NCBI GenBank assembly: GCA_963585895.1
Contig: OY757947.1
Span: 39,004,122-39,068,121 of the forward strand
DNA: 64,000 nt
Direction of reading: 5' to 3'
DNA from: Sepioteuthis lessoniana
Lineage: Eukaryota > Mollusca > Cephalopoda > Myopsida > Loliginidae
Position 1 is the first letter of the stretch, and the number at the start of each line of letters is the position of its first letter. Both the position numbers and the translations under genes were made by a program. Of the stretch, positions 1-10,139 are shown in pieces. A model generated the notes under the pieces. That model searched no databases and was not told the DNA's origin. It was given only the letters and a program-made list of their open reading frames with translations.

Positions 1-3000
1 TCATACTTTATTGCTGTCCATGATGATATTGATGCTTCTATTTAGAAAAGAATAAAGGATTCTAATTTGCATTTCATACTTTATTGCTGTCCATGATGAT
101 ATTGATGCTTCTATTTAGAAAAGAATAAAGGATTCTAATTTGCATTTCATACTTTATTGCTGTCCATGATGATATTAATGCTTCTATTTAGAAAAGAATA
201 AAGGATTCTAATTTGCATTTCATACTTTATTGCTGTCCATGATGATATTGATGCTTCTATTTACGAAAGAATAAAGGATTCTAATTTGCATTTCATACTT
301 TATTGCTGTCCATGATGATATTGATGCTTCTATTTAGAAAAGAATAAAGGATTCTAATTTGCATTTCATACTTTATTGCTGTCCATGATGATATTGATGC
401 TTCTATTTAGAAAAGAATAAAGGATTCTAATTTGCATTTCATACTTTATTGCTGTCCATGATGATATTGATGCTTCTATTTAGAAAAGAATAAAGGATTC
501 TAATTTGCATTTCATACTTTATTGCTGTCCATGATGATATTGATGCTTCTATTTAGAAAAGAATAAAGGATTCTTATTTGCATTTCATACTTTATTGCTG
601 TCCATGATGATATTGATGCTTCTATTTAGAAAAGAATAAAGGATTCTAATTTGCATTTCATACTTTATTGCTGTCCATGATGATATTGATGCTTCTATTT
701 AGAAAAGAATAAAGGATTCTAAATTGCATTTCATACTTTATTGCTGTCCATGATGATATTGATGCTTCTATTTAGAAAACAATAAAGGATTCTAATTTGC
801 ATTTCATACTTTATTGCTGTCCATGATGATATTGATGCTTCTATTTACGAAAGAATAAAGGATTCTAATTTGCATTTCATACTTTGCTGCTGTCCATGAT
901 GATATTGATGCTTCTATTTAGAAAAGAATAAAGGATTCTAATTTGCATTTCCTACTTTATTGCTGTCCATGATGATATTGATGCTTCTATTTACGAAAGA
1001 ATAAAGGATTCTAATTTGCATTTCATACTTTATTGCTGTCCATGATGATATTGATGCTTCTATTTACGAAAGAATAAAGGATTCTAATTTGCATTTCATA
1101 CTTTATTGCTGTCCATGATGATATTGATGCTTCTATTTACGAAAGAATAAAGGATTCTAATTTGCATTTCATACTTTATTGCTGTCCATGATGATATTGA
1201 TGCTTCTATTTACGAAAGAATAAAGGATTCTAATTTGCATTTCATACTTTATTGCTGTCCATGATGATATTGATGCTTCTATTTAGAAAAGAATAAAGGA
1301 TTCTAATTTGCATTTCATACTTTGCTGCTGTCCATGATGATATTGATGCTTCTATTTAGAAAAGAATAAAGGATTCTAATTTGCATTTCATACTTTATTG
1401 CTGTCCATGATGATATTGATGCTTCTATTTAGAAAAGAATAAAGGATTCTAATTTGCATTTCATACTTTATTGCTGTCCATGATGATATTGATGCTTCTA
1501 TTTAGAAAAGAATAAAGGATTCTAATTTGCATTTCATACTTTATTGCTGTCCATGATGATATTGATGCTTCTATTTACGAAAGAATAAAGGATTCTAATT
1601 TGCATTTCATACTTTATTGCTGTCCATGATGATATTGATGCTTCTATTTAGAAAAGAATAAAGGATTCTAATTTGCATTTCATACTTTATTGCTGTCCAT
1701 GATGATATTGATGCTTCTATTTAGAAAAGAATAAAGGATTCTAATTTGCATTTCATACTTTATTGCTGTCCATGATGATATTGATGCTTCTATTTACGAA
1801 AGAATAAAGGATTCTAATTTGCATTTCATACTTTGCTGCTGTCCATGATGATATTGATGCTTCTATTTAGAAAAGAATAAAGGATTCTAATTTGCATTTC
1901 CTACTTTATTGCTGTCCATGATGATATTGATGCTTCTATTTACGAAAGAATAAAGGATTCTAATTTGCATTTCATACTTTATTGCTGTCCATGATGATAT
2001 TGATGCTTCTATTTACGAAAGAATAAAGGATTCTAATTAGCATTTCATACTTTATTGCTGTCCATGATGATATTGATGCTTCTATTTACGAAAGAAAAAA
2101 GGATTCTAATTTGCATTTCATACTTTATTGCTGTCCATGATGGTATTGATGCTTCTATTTACGAAAGAATAAAGGATTCTAATTTGCATTTCATACTTTA
2201 TTGCTGTCCATGATGATATTGATGCTTCTATTTAGAAAAGAATAAAGGATTCTAATTTGCATTTCATACTTTGCTGCTGTCCATGATGATATTGATGCTT
2301 CTATTTAGAAAAGAATAAAGGATTCTAATTTGCATTTCCTACTTTATTGCTGTCCATGATGATATTGATGCTTCTATTTAGAAAAGAATAAAGGATTCTA
2401 ATTTGCATTTCATACTTTATTGCTGTCCATGATGATATTGATGCTTCTATTTAGAAAAGAATAAAGGATTCTAATTTGCATTTCATACTTTATTGCTGTC
2501 CATGATGATATTGATGCTTCTATTTAGAAAAGAATAAAGGATTCTAATTTGCATTTCATACTTTATTGCTGTCCATGATGATATTGATGCTTCTATTTAG
2601 AAAAGAATAAAGGATTCTAATTTGCATTTCATACTTTATTGCTGTCCATGATGATATTGATGCTTCTATTTAGAAAAGAATAAAGGATTCTAATTTGCAT
2701 TTCATACTTTATTGCTGTCCATGATGATATTGATGCTTCTATTTAGAAAAGAATAAAGGATTCGAATTTGCATTTCATACTTTATTGCTGTCCATGATGA
2801 TATTGATGCTTCTATTTAGAAAAGAATAAAGGATTCTAATTAGCATTTCATACTTTATTGCTGTCCATGATGATATTGATGCTTCTATTTAGAAAAGAAT
2901 AAAGTATTCTAATTTGCATTTCATACTTTATTGCTGTCCATGATGATATTGATGCTTCTATTTAGAAAAGAATAAAGGATTCTAATTTGCATTTCATACT

Positions 3001-3212
3001 TTATTGCTGTCCATGATGATATTGATGCTTCTATTTAGAAAAGAATAAAGGATTCTAATTAGCATTTCATACTTTATTGCTGTCCATGATGATATTGATG
3101 CTTCTATTTAGAAAAGAATAAAGGATTCTAATTTGCATTTCATACTTTATTGCTGTCCATGATGATATTGATGCTTCTATTTAGAAAAGAATAAAGGATT
3201 CTAATTTGCATT
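1..3212. repeat. 73-bp satellite array, 44 monomers
   Basis: Monomers of exactly 73 bp start at 1, 74, 147 and so on, with 44 full copies and very few changes between them. The window begins inside the array, so it extends to the left. Diagnostic variants mark monomers: TTTACGAAAG instead of TTTAGAAAAG, TTTGCTGCTG instead of TTTATTGCTG (at 883, 1321, 1832, 2270), and TTTCCTAC instead of TTTCATAC (at 951, 1900, 2338). Monomers 12-19 and 25-32 carry the same ordered set of variants, which shows a 13-monomer (949-bp) duplication. No open reading frame runs through it. The orientation is arbitrary. Confidence 0.97.
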
Positions 3213-3411
3213 TCATAGTTAACAGCTGTCCATGATGATATTGATGCTTCTATTTAGAAATGAGTGGAGGATTCTTATTAAGATTTTTACTTTGCTGCTG
3301 TCCATGATGATCTTGGTACTTTTATACAGGAAGGAGTGAAAGGTTTTAATTAGCATATAATAGTTAGCAGCAGTCCATTACGATAATTATGCTTCTATTC
3401 AGAAAGGACTG
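3213..3411. repeat. Degenerate edge of the 73-bp satellite
   Basis: Three diverged monomers follow the homogeneous array. They keep GCTGTCCATGATGAT and GCTTCTATT blocks but differ at many other positions. The satellite probably resumes at about 4047-4075 (GTGAAGGATTCTAACTA) after the family A insertion. Decay at the end of a satellite array is expected because homogenisation is weak there. Confidence 0.85.
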
Positions 3412-4046
3412 ATGGTTGTTTGGTCGGTTGGTTGTTTGTTTGTTTGGGTTTCATGGTGTAACAACCTTTGTAGGTTATTTAATGCTAAATCCATATTTAC
3501 CAAATTAACAGTTTTATTTTAATCTATTCAGTTTAGCATGCAATTTAAATGTAAGTACATCGTGTAATTTTCAGAAGCATTTCAATTTCAAGTTTTTCAT
3601 TTTTGTCAAACTGTTATATTTCAAACAATTCAGTTTAGCATAAGTACATTGTTTAAATATCAAAACAGTTCTATTTCAAACAATTCAGTTTAGCATAAGT
3701 ACATTGTTTAAATATCAAAACAGTTCTATTTCAAACAATTCAGTTTAGCATAAGTACATGGTTTAAATATCAAAACAGTTCTATTTCAAGTAATTCAGTG
3801 TAGTATAAGTATGCAGATCTCTTCTATTTCTCATAGATAGGGCCCTATCAGGTGATCCCCCTCTGGCTCTGAGTCGACCTGGGAGCAATGGCAGTGAAGG
3901 GGTACTCCACATTCCCAAAGTTCCAGCATTACTGGAACCTCAGCATCAGATTTTTTTGTGTCATGTTCTGGACACTTGTTGGTTGGGGGTCTTACCTCTC
4001 TGCAGAGGTGCAGCCAGTGTATTTTACAGCCATAGCTCACTGGGCA
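3412..4046 (+). mobile_element. Family A dispersed element, copy 1
   Basis: Non-coding element with three parts. First is a GT-rich start followed by a module reading CAACCTTTGTAGGTTATTTAATGC. Next comes an internal run of diverged repeats of roughly 55 bp containing TTTCAAACAATTCAGTTTAGC (four units here). Last is a conserved 3' module from about 3826 with TAGGGCCCTATCAGGTG, CTCCAGCATTACTGGAACCTC and CTCTGCAGAG blocks, ending at CACTGGGCAA. Satellite-like sequence lies on both sides, so the element appears to have inserted into the satellite edge. Short reading frames inside it are not conserved between copies. The family is unknown to me; at least a dozen copies or fragments occur in the window. 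Confidence 0.85.
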
Positions 4047-4247
4047 ACAGAGTGAAGGATTCTAACTATCTTTTTGTTGTTATCTCATATCATGGGTTCA
4101 AATGATAGAATAATGATGTTCAGTACAAGTGTAGACTCCATAGAATATCAATTACAAATTGGACTGGAAATGGCTTTATTTTTTCTAAGAACACATAAGT
4201 GTATTGCTCCAATAGAAATCTTACTCTGTTGTGTTGTTTTTGCTGTA

Positions 4248-4600
4248 ACCTGATATGTTCGTACCAGACAAAGCTAAATAACAAGAAAAACTAATAAAGT
4301 TAAGCAATGATGTGTCTATTTAGTACTTAGATGGGTGAACACCTTATAACAATAGATATTGTACACAACCTGATACCCTTATGCCAGATTAACAAAGTTA
4401 ATAACAAGAAAAAGAAAGTTAAGCAACAGTGTGTTAGTTTGGTACATGGATGGGTGACCACTTAATAACAGTAGGTAAGCCAACAGTGATTCTTGAGAGG
4501 GTCTAAAAAAAGTTAAGCAAATCACAAGAAAAAAAAAAAGGAATGGTATGTCTGCTCTATACTTTGATGGCTGACCACTTAGTAACAGCAGGTACTGAAA
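4248..4600 (+). pseudogene. Three tandem degenerate 5S rRNA-like units
   Basis: Units of about 115-120 bp resemble the 3' two thirds of 5S rRNA. Each has a GTTAAGCAA block followed by TTAGTACTTAGATGGGTGA or a variant, which corresponds to the 5S internal control region (box A to box C) recognised by TFIIIA and RNA polymerase III. Unit 1 spans about 4248-4362, unit 2 4363-4480 and unit 3 4505-4600. The 5' third is poorly preserved and the third unit has lost more. They could be 5S pseudogenes or a 5S-derived SINE; no poly(A) or target duplication was seen. They are too diverged to be functional rRNA genes. Confidence 0.7.
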
Positions 4601-4614
4601 GCAATCTAAGACCT

Positions 4615-4960
4615 GTTTGGTTTGGGATGTTTGCTCAATGGCATTTCAACTTTTGTGGGTAATTCAATGCCAAAGCTATCCTTGTAAAAAACACAATAGT
4701 TTTACTATCTAAGGTTTCTTTGTTTAGTGGCATATCAACCTTCATGAGTTATTTAATGCCAAAGCTATTCTTGTAGAAGAACAGTAGTGGTACTATTTGA
4801 GGTTTCTTTGTTTAATGGCATATCAACCTTCGTGGGTTATTCAATGCCGAAGCTATCCTTGTAGAGGAATAGTTGTGGTACTATTTAACCATAGCTAGTG
4901 TGGATAATAGGATTGACTGGCAGTCCACCGCATTAGTCACTATGTTAGAGATGGGTGGGT
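4615..4960 (-). repeat. Tandem SINE-B tail units
   Basis: Three successive copies of about 90 bp start with GGTTTCTTTGTTTAATGGCA or a close variant and continue through TTATTTAATGCCAAAGC to GTGGTACTATTT. This is the 3' tail of SINE-B in reverse orientation, repeated head to tail without the tRNA head. The last copy runs on into GATAATAGGATTGAC, a diverged part of the SINE-B body. Confidence 0.75.
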
Positions 4961-5246
4961 GGAGATTCCCCTACCCTCAGGCCTGTGTTCTATATCAAGG
5001 AAAGCTTAATATATAATAACAATTTTCTTCATTCTTTCTCTTTCAACCCCTTTGCCTCACTTTCTTTTTCTTCTCTCTACTTTTTTGTGCAGAGTGCAGG
5101 GATAAAATAATCTGATGGGTTTTATGGAATAAAAACAAAGAGATTTTAGTATCTTATCAATTGAAGAAATATCTGATAAATTGATAGAGAAAGCTAAAGA
5201 GTTAATCCTTAAATATCTGGAGCAGAGAATATGTGGAAGGAAGGAA

Positions 5247-5570
5247 TCATCATCATCATCATCATATCGCGCTGGTAGCACGGATATCCCTGACCCTCTC
5301 TCGCCACTCCTCCCTATCGTTCATCGCCCTAGGTAGGTCTTCAGGACAACATCCCGTATCCTCACATAGCTGCTGAATGTATGTTCGTGCTGGTCGTCCT
5401 GCTTTTGCATGGCCATGTGGGGGGGTCCATAAGAGTACATCTCTTATGAGTTCGTCCCTGCTTCTCCAGCAGTGTCCTGCATGTCTGGTTTGTCTAACTT
5501 GAAAAGTTTTCATGATAGGGGGCAGGTGGTCGTACAGTTGGTGTCTTGTGGGGTATTGCCGCCAGGACTT
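5247..5570 (-). mobile_element. LINE-R 3'-end fragment
   Basis: On the minus strand an open frame (5262-5513) encodes the C-terminal part of a non-LTR retrotransposon protein, with RQTRHAGHCWRSRDEL, DVLLWTP and KAGRPARTYIQQL blocks that recur in the copies at 33.8, 46.1, 51.4 and 52.1 kb. The 3' end on the minus strand is an (ATG)n tail (5247-5266), as in the other copies. The copy is 5' truncated and lacks the reverse transcriptase core. It abuts a SINE-B fragment. Confidence 0.85.
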
Positions 5571-5985
5571 CTTTGTGGGTTATTTAATGCCAAAGCCATC
5601 CTTTTAGAGGAATGATAAAAGTAAAGTTGGGGAGAGTAATCAAGAAGGCTCCCTTTTGGATAGCTACTACACCGAGGTGTAGGAGAGGGCACTACTTCTT
5701 TCCCTGAATTGTTCCACTTTACCCATGATCCGTACCTAATAATAGTGAGTGTTAATCAAGGCAGCATTAAGTACCATTTTTTGAGTTTTTGGTATGACTC
5801 AACCAGGGATTGAACTCCAACTTCCCAGGCTACTCACAGAGCCTATGGAATAGTCGAGATATTATTTAGCTGGGTGGATAAGGGTGCTTATAGCTTTCCC
5901 TATAAATAGTATTCATCCAAAAATGAATGTAATCACAGGACTGGAGTTTGAACTTGCGTACTAGGATGTTGCATTGCACTGTCAG
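5571..5985 (-). mobile_element. SINE-B copy split by a SINE2 insertion
   Basis: The tail (5571-5612, TTATTTAATGCCAAAGCC) and the body with tRNA-like head (about 5860-5985, containing GGAGTTTGAACTTGCGTAC in reverse orientation) belong to one SINE-B. They are separated by the SINE2 at 5617-5850. Possible target duplication GGAATGAT / GGAATAGT is imperfect. Confidence 0.65.
5617..5850 (-). mobile_element. SINE2
   Basis: Minus-strand SINE2: the tail AAGTAAAGTTGG, the GCTCCCTTTT and CTACTACACCGAGGTGTAG blocks, and a diverged tRNA head near 5800-5850 whose B box appears in reverse as GGGATTGAACTCC. Confidence 0.8.
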
Positions 5986-6146
5986 CTGGGGCTGTAGAAT
6001 ACACTGACTGCATTCGCAAAGCTCCAGCATTACTGGAACCTCACCATCAAATTATTTAGTGTCATATACAGGACATTCATTGGTGAGAGGGCATCTTACC
6101 CGTCTGCAGGGGTGCAGTCAGTGTATTTTACAGACCCCCCCCCAGT
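5986..6146. repeat. Family A 3'-module fragments in inverted arrangement
   Basis: A short minus-strand piece (about 5980-6009, CTGGGGCTGTAGAATACACTG) is joined directly to a plus-strand piece (6012-6146, CTCCAGCATTACTGGAACCTC to GCAGTCAGTGTATTTTACAG). Both are ends of family A. The junction looks like a rearrangement; the element itself is incomplete. Confidence 0.65.
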
Positions 6147-6488
6147 CGACTTGGCACTCCTATTTTTGGTTACATAATTTCACTACCATAGAGTTTGGTC
6201 ATATGTTAAGAAAACATTAACATTTCATACAAATTTAACATTCTATATATATATATATAGACACACAGGTGATAACAACAATGATCAACAAAGCAAGGCT
6301 TGAAACTAACATTGGGATAAAGAATAAAGAGTTCTCAAATGCACAAAAGCAGAGTAATAGCCACACATCTGATATCTAATCAAGTTTCTAATAAGATTAC
6401 ATCATCACGTGTCTGATGATTGAGTCCACTAACAGATGAAACTGATTGTGATCATCATGTTTAACAAGTGATGTAATTATACATACAG
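6147..6488. other. Unassigned AT-rich sequence
   Basis: It contains a C run at 6138-6146, a short (TA)n at 6244-6259 and otherwise unique-looking sequence. I see no coding frame, RNA gene or family member. Confidence 0.5.
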
Positions 6489-6700
6489 TCTTTTGGCCTA
6501 GCAGGTAGAGTGTTCGCCAATGGTCTAGGAGACCGGGGTTCAATCCCAGGTTGTGTCATACCAAAGACTTTAAAAATGGTACTTGATACCTCCTTGCTTA
6601 ACACTCAGCAATATAAGGTACGTATCAAGGGTAAATTGGAGTAATTCCGGGAAAGGAGTAGCGCCTTCCTTTGGGTTGCCCTTGTCTACGGTCGCCAACA
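6489..6700 (+). mobile_element. SINE2, internally deleted
   Basis: tRNA-like head with A box TTGGCCTAGCAGGTAGAGTG and B box GGGGTTCAATCCC, then GTCATACCAAAGACTT and the body. The segment that usually carries CTACACCTCGGTGTAGTAGC is deleted, joining GCGCCTTCC to TTTGGGTTGCC. The following 6701-6870 sequence (GC-rich hairpin GCTCCCCCATGGGGG) has no match in the window. Confidence 0.85.
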
Positions 6701-6872
6701 TGCTCCCCCATGGGGGTTGAGCTTTCTGGCGAAGGAATTGCCGGCCGCTGCTAGCGTAATGCAAAGCTCTCCGAAAGAATTGAGCACTCTGGTAGCCGAT
6801 AGGGTATAAAAAATGTAAACAAAGGCTGCTGCTGCTGTTTCTAAAAATAAAAATACCTTAAAATTCCCTTAG

Positions 6873-7040
6873 CCAACGTGGTCCGCTTGGTGGACGAGTG
6901 GTCTGAAACACAATCTAACGTAAAGTTGGACAGGTTTTGATCCCGGCTTCGAGCGTCCTGCGTGTCTAGCCACACTGAAGAGTTCTGATAGAACGAAACA
7001 GTCTGTCTGTGGATGTATACATATATATATATATATAGTG
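6873..7040 (+). mobile_element. SINE4: tRNA-headed SINE carrying a hammerhead ribozyme
   Basis: The head has an A-box-like TTGGTGGACGAGTGGTCTG and a B-box-like GGTTTTGATCCCG, spaced as in a tRNA gene, so RNA polymerase III transcription is expected. About 30 bp after the B box lies a complete type I hammerhead fold (separate entry). The element ends in a (TA)n run at 7019-7036. Only one copy is visible here. Known precedent: the Sm-alpha SINE-like retroposons of schistosomes combine a polymerase III promoter with a type I hammerhead. Membership of a new family is inference; boundaries are approximate and no target duplication was identified. Confidence 0.75.
6970..7012 (+). ncRNA. Type I minimal hammerhead ribozyme
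   Basis: All core elements are present and in order. Stem I is CCACA (6970-6974) with TGTGG (7008-7012), five perfect pairs. The first core box is CTGAAGA (6975-6981), matching CUGANGA. Stem II is GTTCT (6982-6986) and AGAAC (6990-6994) with loop GAT, five perfect pairs. The second core box is GAAA (6995-6998). Stem III is a two-pair CA/TG with loop GTC (6999-7005). The cleavage triplet is GTC (7005-7007), so self-cleavage is predicted after 7007. A very short stem III is usual for the minimal hammerheads of animal retroposons. Activity cannot be judged from sequence, and A at position 7 of the core is less common than U although allowed. Confidence 0.8.
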
Positions 7041-7327
7041 CTATGAGAAGGAAACTCAAACCTGGTTAAATCGTCATTATAAATATATTTCGCAGGAAAA
7101 TATTATTATTCTCTCCATCTTGTCAGATGACTTTACTTATTAGACTTGAGGTTGCAAAATTACACTATATATGCTCCGTAAGTGAATTTATTATATAAAC
7201 CTTGAAGGAAAAAGATACATAACAATAGCCATACATCAAGAACTCACATAGATTTATATGATATTCTGCATATATTCTATACACGAATAATCCACACACC
7301 CTCTCTTCGGATGCTAACTGGATATTA

Positions 7328-7387
<60 letters not shown>
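7041..7387. other. Unassigned sequence ending in (AT)n(GT)n
   Basis: There is no recognisable gene or repeat family up to 7330. From 7331 to 7388 a pure (AT)n run passes into (GT)n and abuts the M1 end. Confidence 0.6.
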
Positions 7388-7388
<1 letters not shown>

Positions 7389-7389
<1 letters not shown>

Positions 7390-7842
7390 GTGCCTTCAAT
7401 AAGTTTCCAGACTTTTTTTTGTACCGGTATTTAAAATTGTTGTAAATTCTTGAAAATTCAGTATGATATTGCTAGACATCTTATGAGATGACTGACCAAT
7501 ATTTTACACATACATGGTGCCTTCAATAAGTTTCCAGACCTTTTTTGTACAGGCATTTAAAATTATCATAGATTTTTGAAAATTCAGTATGTTATTGCAA
7601 TACATCTTATGAGATGACTGGCCAATTTTCATGATTTCAGCTTCAAAGGAACAGCTACAGCAGTAATTGGAATACACCCTACTAAATCCTGATTATCACA
7701 ACTGGTGAATTTCAAAAAAGCAACTGGACTTTAGAAGAACGATATGCAATAAGATTCTGTTTTAAACTTGGAAAAAATGCCACTGAAACGTATGGAATGC
7801 TTGAGACTGCTTTTCAACCAATTGCTTTAAACTCAAAGGTAA
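7389..7842 (+). mobile_element. M1 mariner 5' ends, tandem and truncated
   Basis: The M1 terminal sequence GGTGCCTTCAATAAGTTTCC occurs twice, at about 7389 and 7516. The first copy stops after about 125 bp. The second continues into the start of the transposase frame (region encoding EERYAIR and CFKLGKNATETYGML) and is cut at about 7840. The join to the right resembles the end of the LTR seen at 56.56 kb (AAGTTTCGTACCTGAACAA at 7847-7866). No catalytic region and no 3' end remain. Confidence 0.8.
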
Positions 7843-8065
7843 TAAAAAGTTTCGTACCTGAACAAAGAAGTTGTTACGTATCTTTCGAATTTTGAGATTC
7901 CTATGTTCTACATTATATATATATGAACATTATATGTCTATTTCATACATAGCCATATCATGGCTATGGTACATATATATATTTAATTCATGGAATATTG
8001 TCTGCAAGCCTGGGTTTAATGGAGTTTTTTGCAAAACAACAATCATCAGGCAGTTAAGAAGATCT

Positions 8066-8134
<69 letters not shown>

Positions 8135-8151
8135 GTATATACATATATATG

Positions 8152-8182
<31 letters not shown>

Positions 8183-8486
8183 TTCCGACTCGCGATTCAA
8201 GTTAATTTTATAATTGGCTCCACTCATGTTGAGCACTCTTGTAATTGTAGCATTGCAGTGTTTGCGGAAGGTTTTAGTTTTCTTTTGACCAACTGACTGC
8301 ATATCCCTTGATTTTTTTCAAGAGGTCTGACGAGTTTGGCCTTTTCTTTCTTTTTGACCTATAATATTTTTTCTTTTTCCCCCAGGCGGCAATTCGAGAT
8401 ACTCTTATCTCTTGTTCCTGACGGGTTTTTTTTTCTTTTTTTCTGGTACCGTGAATGCTGGTAGATATTAGATTAGTAAATATATA

Positions 8487-8520
<34 letters not shown>

Positions 8521-8521
8521 C

Positions 8522-8574
<53 letters not shown>

Positions 8575-8580
8575 CATTAA
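7843..8580. repeat. AT microsatellite-rich region
   Basis: Dense (AT)n blocks with GTATATAC interruptions lie at 8067-8181 and 8480-8575; both are near-palindromic and could form cruciform or hairpin structures. The Y/I-rich frames over them are by-products of the dinucleotide repeat. The sequence between (8182-8479) is pyrimidine-rich with no recognised gene. Confidence 0.85.
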
Positions 8581-9075
8581 GTGGACTTTAGCTGGTTTGA
8601 GCTTAAAGTTTTCCTTCTCTTTCTCTTAGTTACCATACCATGGTTAAATAGGTCTGTCTTCCTGACTTATTCATAGCTGGAAGAAGAAAAACCCTTATTC
8701 CCTAAACTTATCTACCCCTGATTTGTAAGACTTTAAGGGATGGCTACTTTGGCATAAAAACTCTTTTGTACACAGCTCCTTTGTTCAACTCCTTAATCCA
8801 AGTCATCTTAGTGAACTAACCTATATAATATAACAAAAGGTATTAGCACTATGTGAAATGCTAAGGTGCCTCTGGTGGTGTAATGGCTAGCAAGCTGGAC
8901 TAGCAAACCTACACGAGTGAGTTCGAGTCTCATTGGGTGCCCCTTTCATATGGCCTTGTGCCACATCTAAGCAAAAAGCTTAGTAAATTACCACTATGTG
9001 AAATGCTAACAGCTTTATCAAAGATTTGAAATCAGATAGCTTTGTCCCTTTCCTATAACAGTAACAACACCATGA
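8581..9075 (-). mobile_element. Old diverged SINE1 interrupted by SINE3
   Basis: Minus-strand SINE1 features survive as GTTTTCCTTCTC (8609), CATAGCTGG (8673), GGTATTAGCACTATGTG (8839) and, after the SINE3 insertion, a degenerate reversed tRNA head (9001-9075, GATTTGAAATC and ATAACAGTAACAACACC). It is more diverged than the SINE1 copies at 31, 34, 36, 58 and 61 kb, so it is probably older. A (TA)n follows at 9086-9106. Confidence 0.65.
8865..8991 (+). mobile_element. SINE3, complete 127-bp copy with 18-bp target duplication
   Basis: The element is bounded by perfect duplications CACTATGTGAAATGCTAA at 8847-8864 and 8992-9009. The head reads GGTGCCTCTGGTGGTGTAAT with an A-box-like region and a B box GAGTTCGAGTCTC. 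The tail ends AAGCAAAAAGCTTAGTAAATTAC. The whole element is essentially a tRNA-like sequence plus about 50 bp. It defines the monomer from which the 132-bp satellite at 11.1-13.9 kb was built. Confidence 0.9.
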
Positions 9076-9283
9076 AAGCCTCCTATATATATATATATAT
9101 ATATATGACAATATACAGACTATCTCAACCTCCTAAACCAGCTCATGGCCATCCAATCGTCTAGTGGATTCTCTCATCTCCGGCCAGGGGCATTTCACAT
9201 TGCTTTACAAACACACAAGACACAACATACACAACTGAGAGGGTGGAAGAAAAGAAGAACAAACAAGCACGGACTTGGGTTAG

Positions 9284-9523
9284 GTTTGGTTTTGGTTTGG
9301 TTTTTTTGTTTAATGGCATATCAACCTTTGTAGGTTATTTAATGCCAAAGCCATTCTCCTAGAAGAACAGTAGTGGTACTATTTAACCCATACCTGGGAG
9401 GATAAAGGCGTGCATACTTTTCCCAAGGGTATTTGCCCAAAAGGAAATTGTGTGACTGTAGTACGAACTCACTACAATTCCACAGTCCATCGCTTTAACA
9501 ATTACACTTCAAGGACACCCCCA
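9284..9523 (-). mobile_element. SINE-B, complete copy with 12-bp target duplication
   Basis: Perfect duplications GACTTGGGTTAG flank it at 9272-9283 and 9524-9535. On the minus strand it starts with a tRNA-like head (A-box-like GTGTAATTGTTAAAGCG, B-box-like GAGTTCGTACTAC). A middle part shared with SINE1 follows (CCCTTGGGAAAAG, CATTT-rich body, GGGTTAAATAGTA), and then a tail containing GGCATTAAATAACC and TTGATATGCCATTAAAC. The tail recurs in family A and in tandem arrays elsewhere. Confidence 0.88.
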
Positions 9524-9535
9524 GACTTGGGTTAG

Positions 9536-9935
9536 CTCCAAGCGCAAGAAGTGGGAGGTTTTTGACACTTTCCTAGCATTCTGTGCTTCTGTGGGCTATC
9601 GCATGTGTGTATCCAAGTGAAATTCCTACATAGCCACCAGGAACATTGACTCATCTTCTCGTGTTGGCCGACCTGGCCTCTGAGTCCACAGGTCCCAACT
9701 CCTCGCTTAGCAGTCGCCTTTCTCTGACTATTGCCTTCCCCCAACATCTGTTGACTGCCTTCTTCTGTCAACTGCTTTCTTCTGTTTTCCCTGGGACCTT
9801 GCCTTCCCTCGTCTTCTTCTGGTTTTGTAGGAGATCTCTCGCACAAGCCCTTTATGTGGGTTTCATGCCAAAACAGACAAAGGAATCTTCTGACTGGCAC
9901 TCACCCACACCCATAGAAACAAATGCCCAACATCA
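9536..9935. other. Unassigned GC-richer sequence with overlapping open frames
   Basis: Both strands are open for over 110 codons (9646-10038 plus, 9532-9900 minus), which reflects higher GC rather than coding: no domain, signal or conserved motif can be recognised, and the plus frame runs into a (TA)n microsatellite. Pyrimidine-rich stretches such as CTTTCTTCTG repeat. It might be an unrecognised exon or an old element; I cannot decide. Confidence 0.4.
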
Positions 9936-9939
9936 AGCC

Positions 9940-9942
9940 ACA

Positions 9943-10002
<60 letters not shown>

Positions 10003-10017
10003 CGTGAGGAAGAGAGA
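9940..10017. repeat. (TA)n(GT)n microsatellite
   Basis: TA repeats with one GTA break pass into GT repeats and a short GA-rich end. Confidence 0.9.
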
Positions 10018-10139
10018 GAGGTGTACTTGTTTTTGTGACTGTTACATCGTTACAGTTTTGGTTAAAGTGTTTCAATACTAAGGAGTTTGGTAATAGATAA
10101 AACTTGATAACATCTTTCTTGATTGAATAATATTCCGCT

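Noticed and set aside
8354..8440. Possible 3' splice site (pyrimidine tract then CCCCCAG) before a short exon
   Set aside because: No coding frame, matching donor or conserved protein follows; the region is generally pyrimidine-rich.
7871..8555. Frames with long YIYIY and VYIYI runs
   Set aside because: They arise from (TA)n microsatellites and overlap on both strands.
9646..10038. 130-codon frame in GC-richer DNA
   Set aside because: The opposite strand is also open, there is no recognised domain, and the end of the frame is a (TA)n(GT)n microsatellite.
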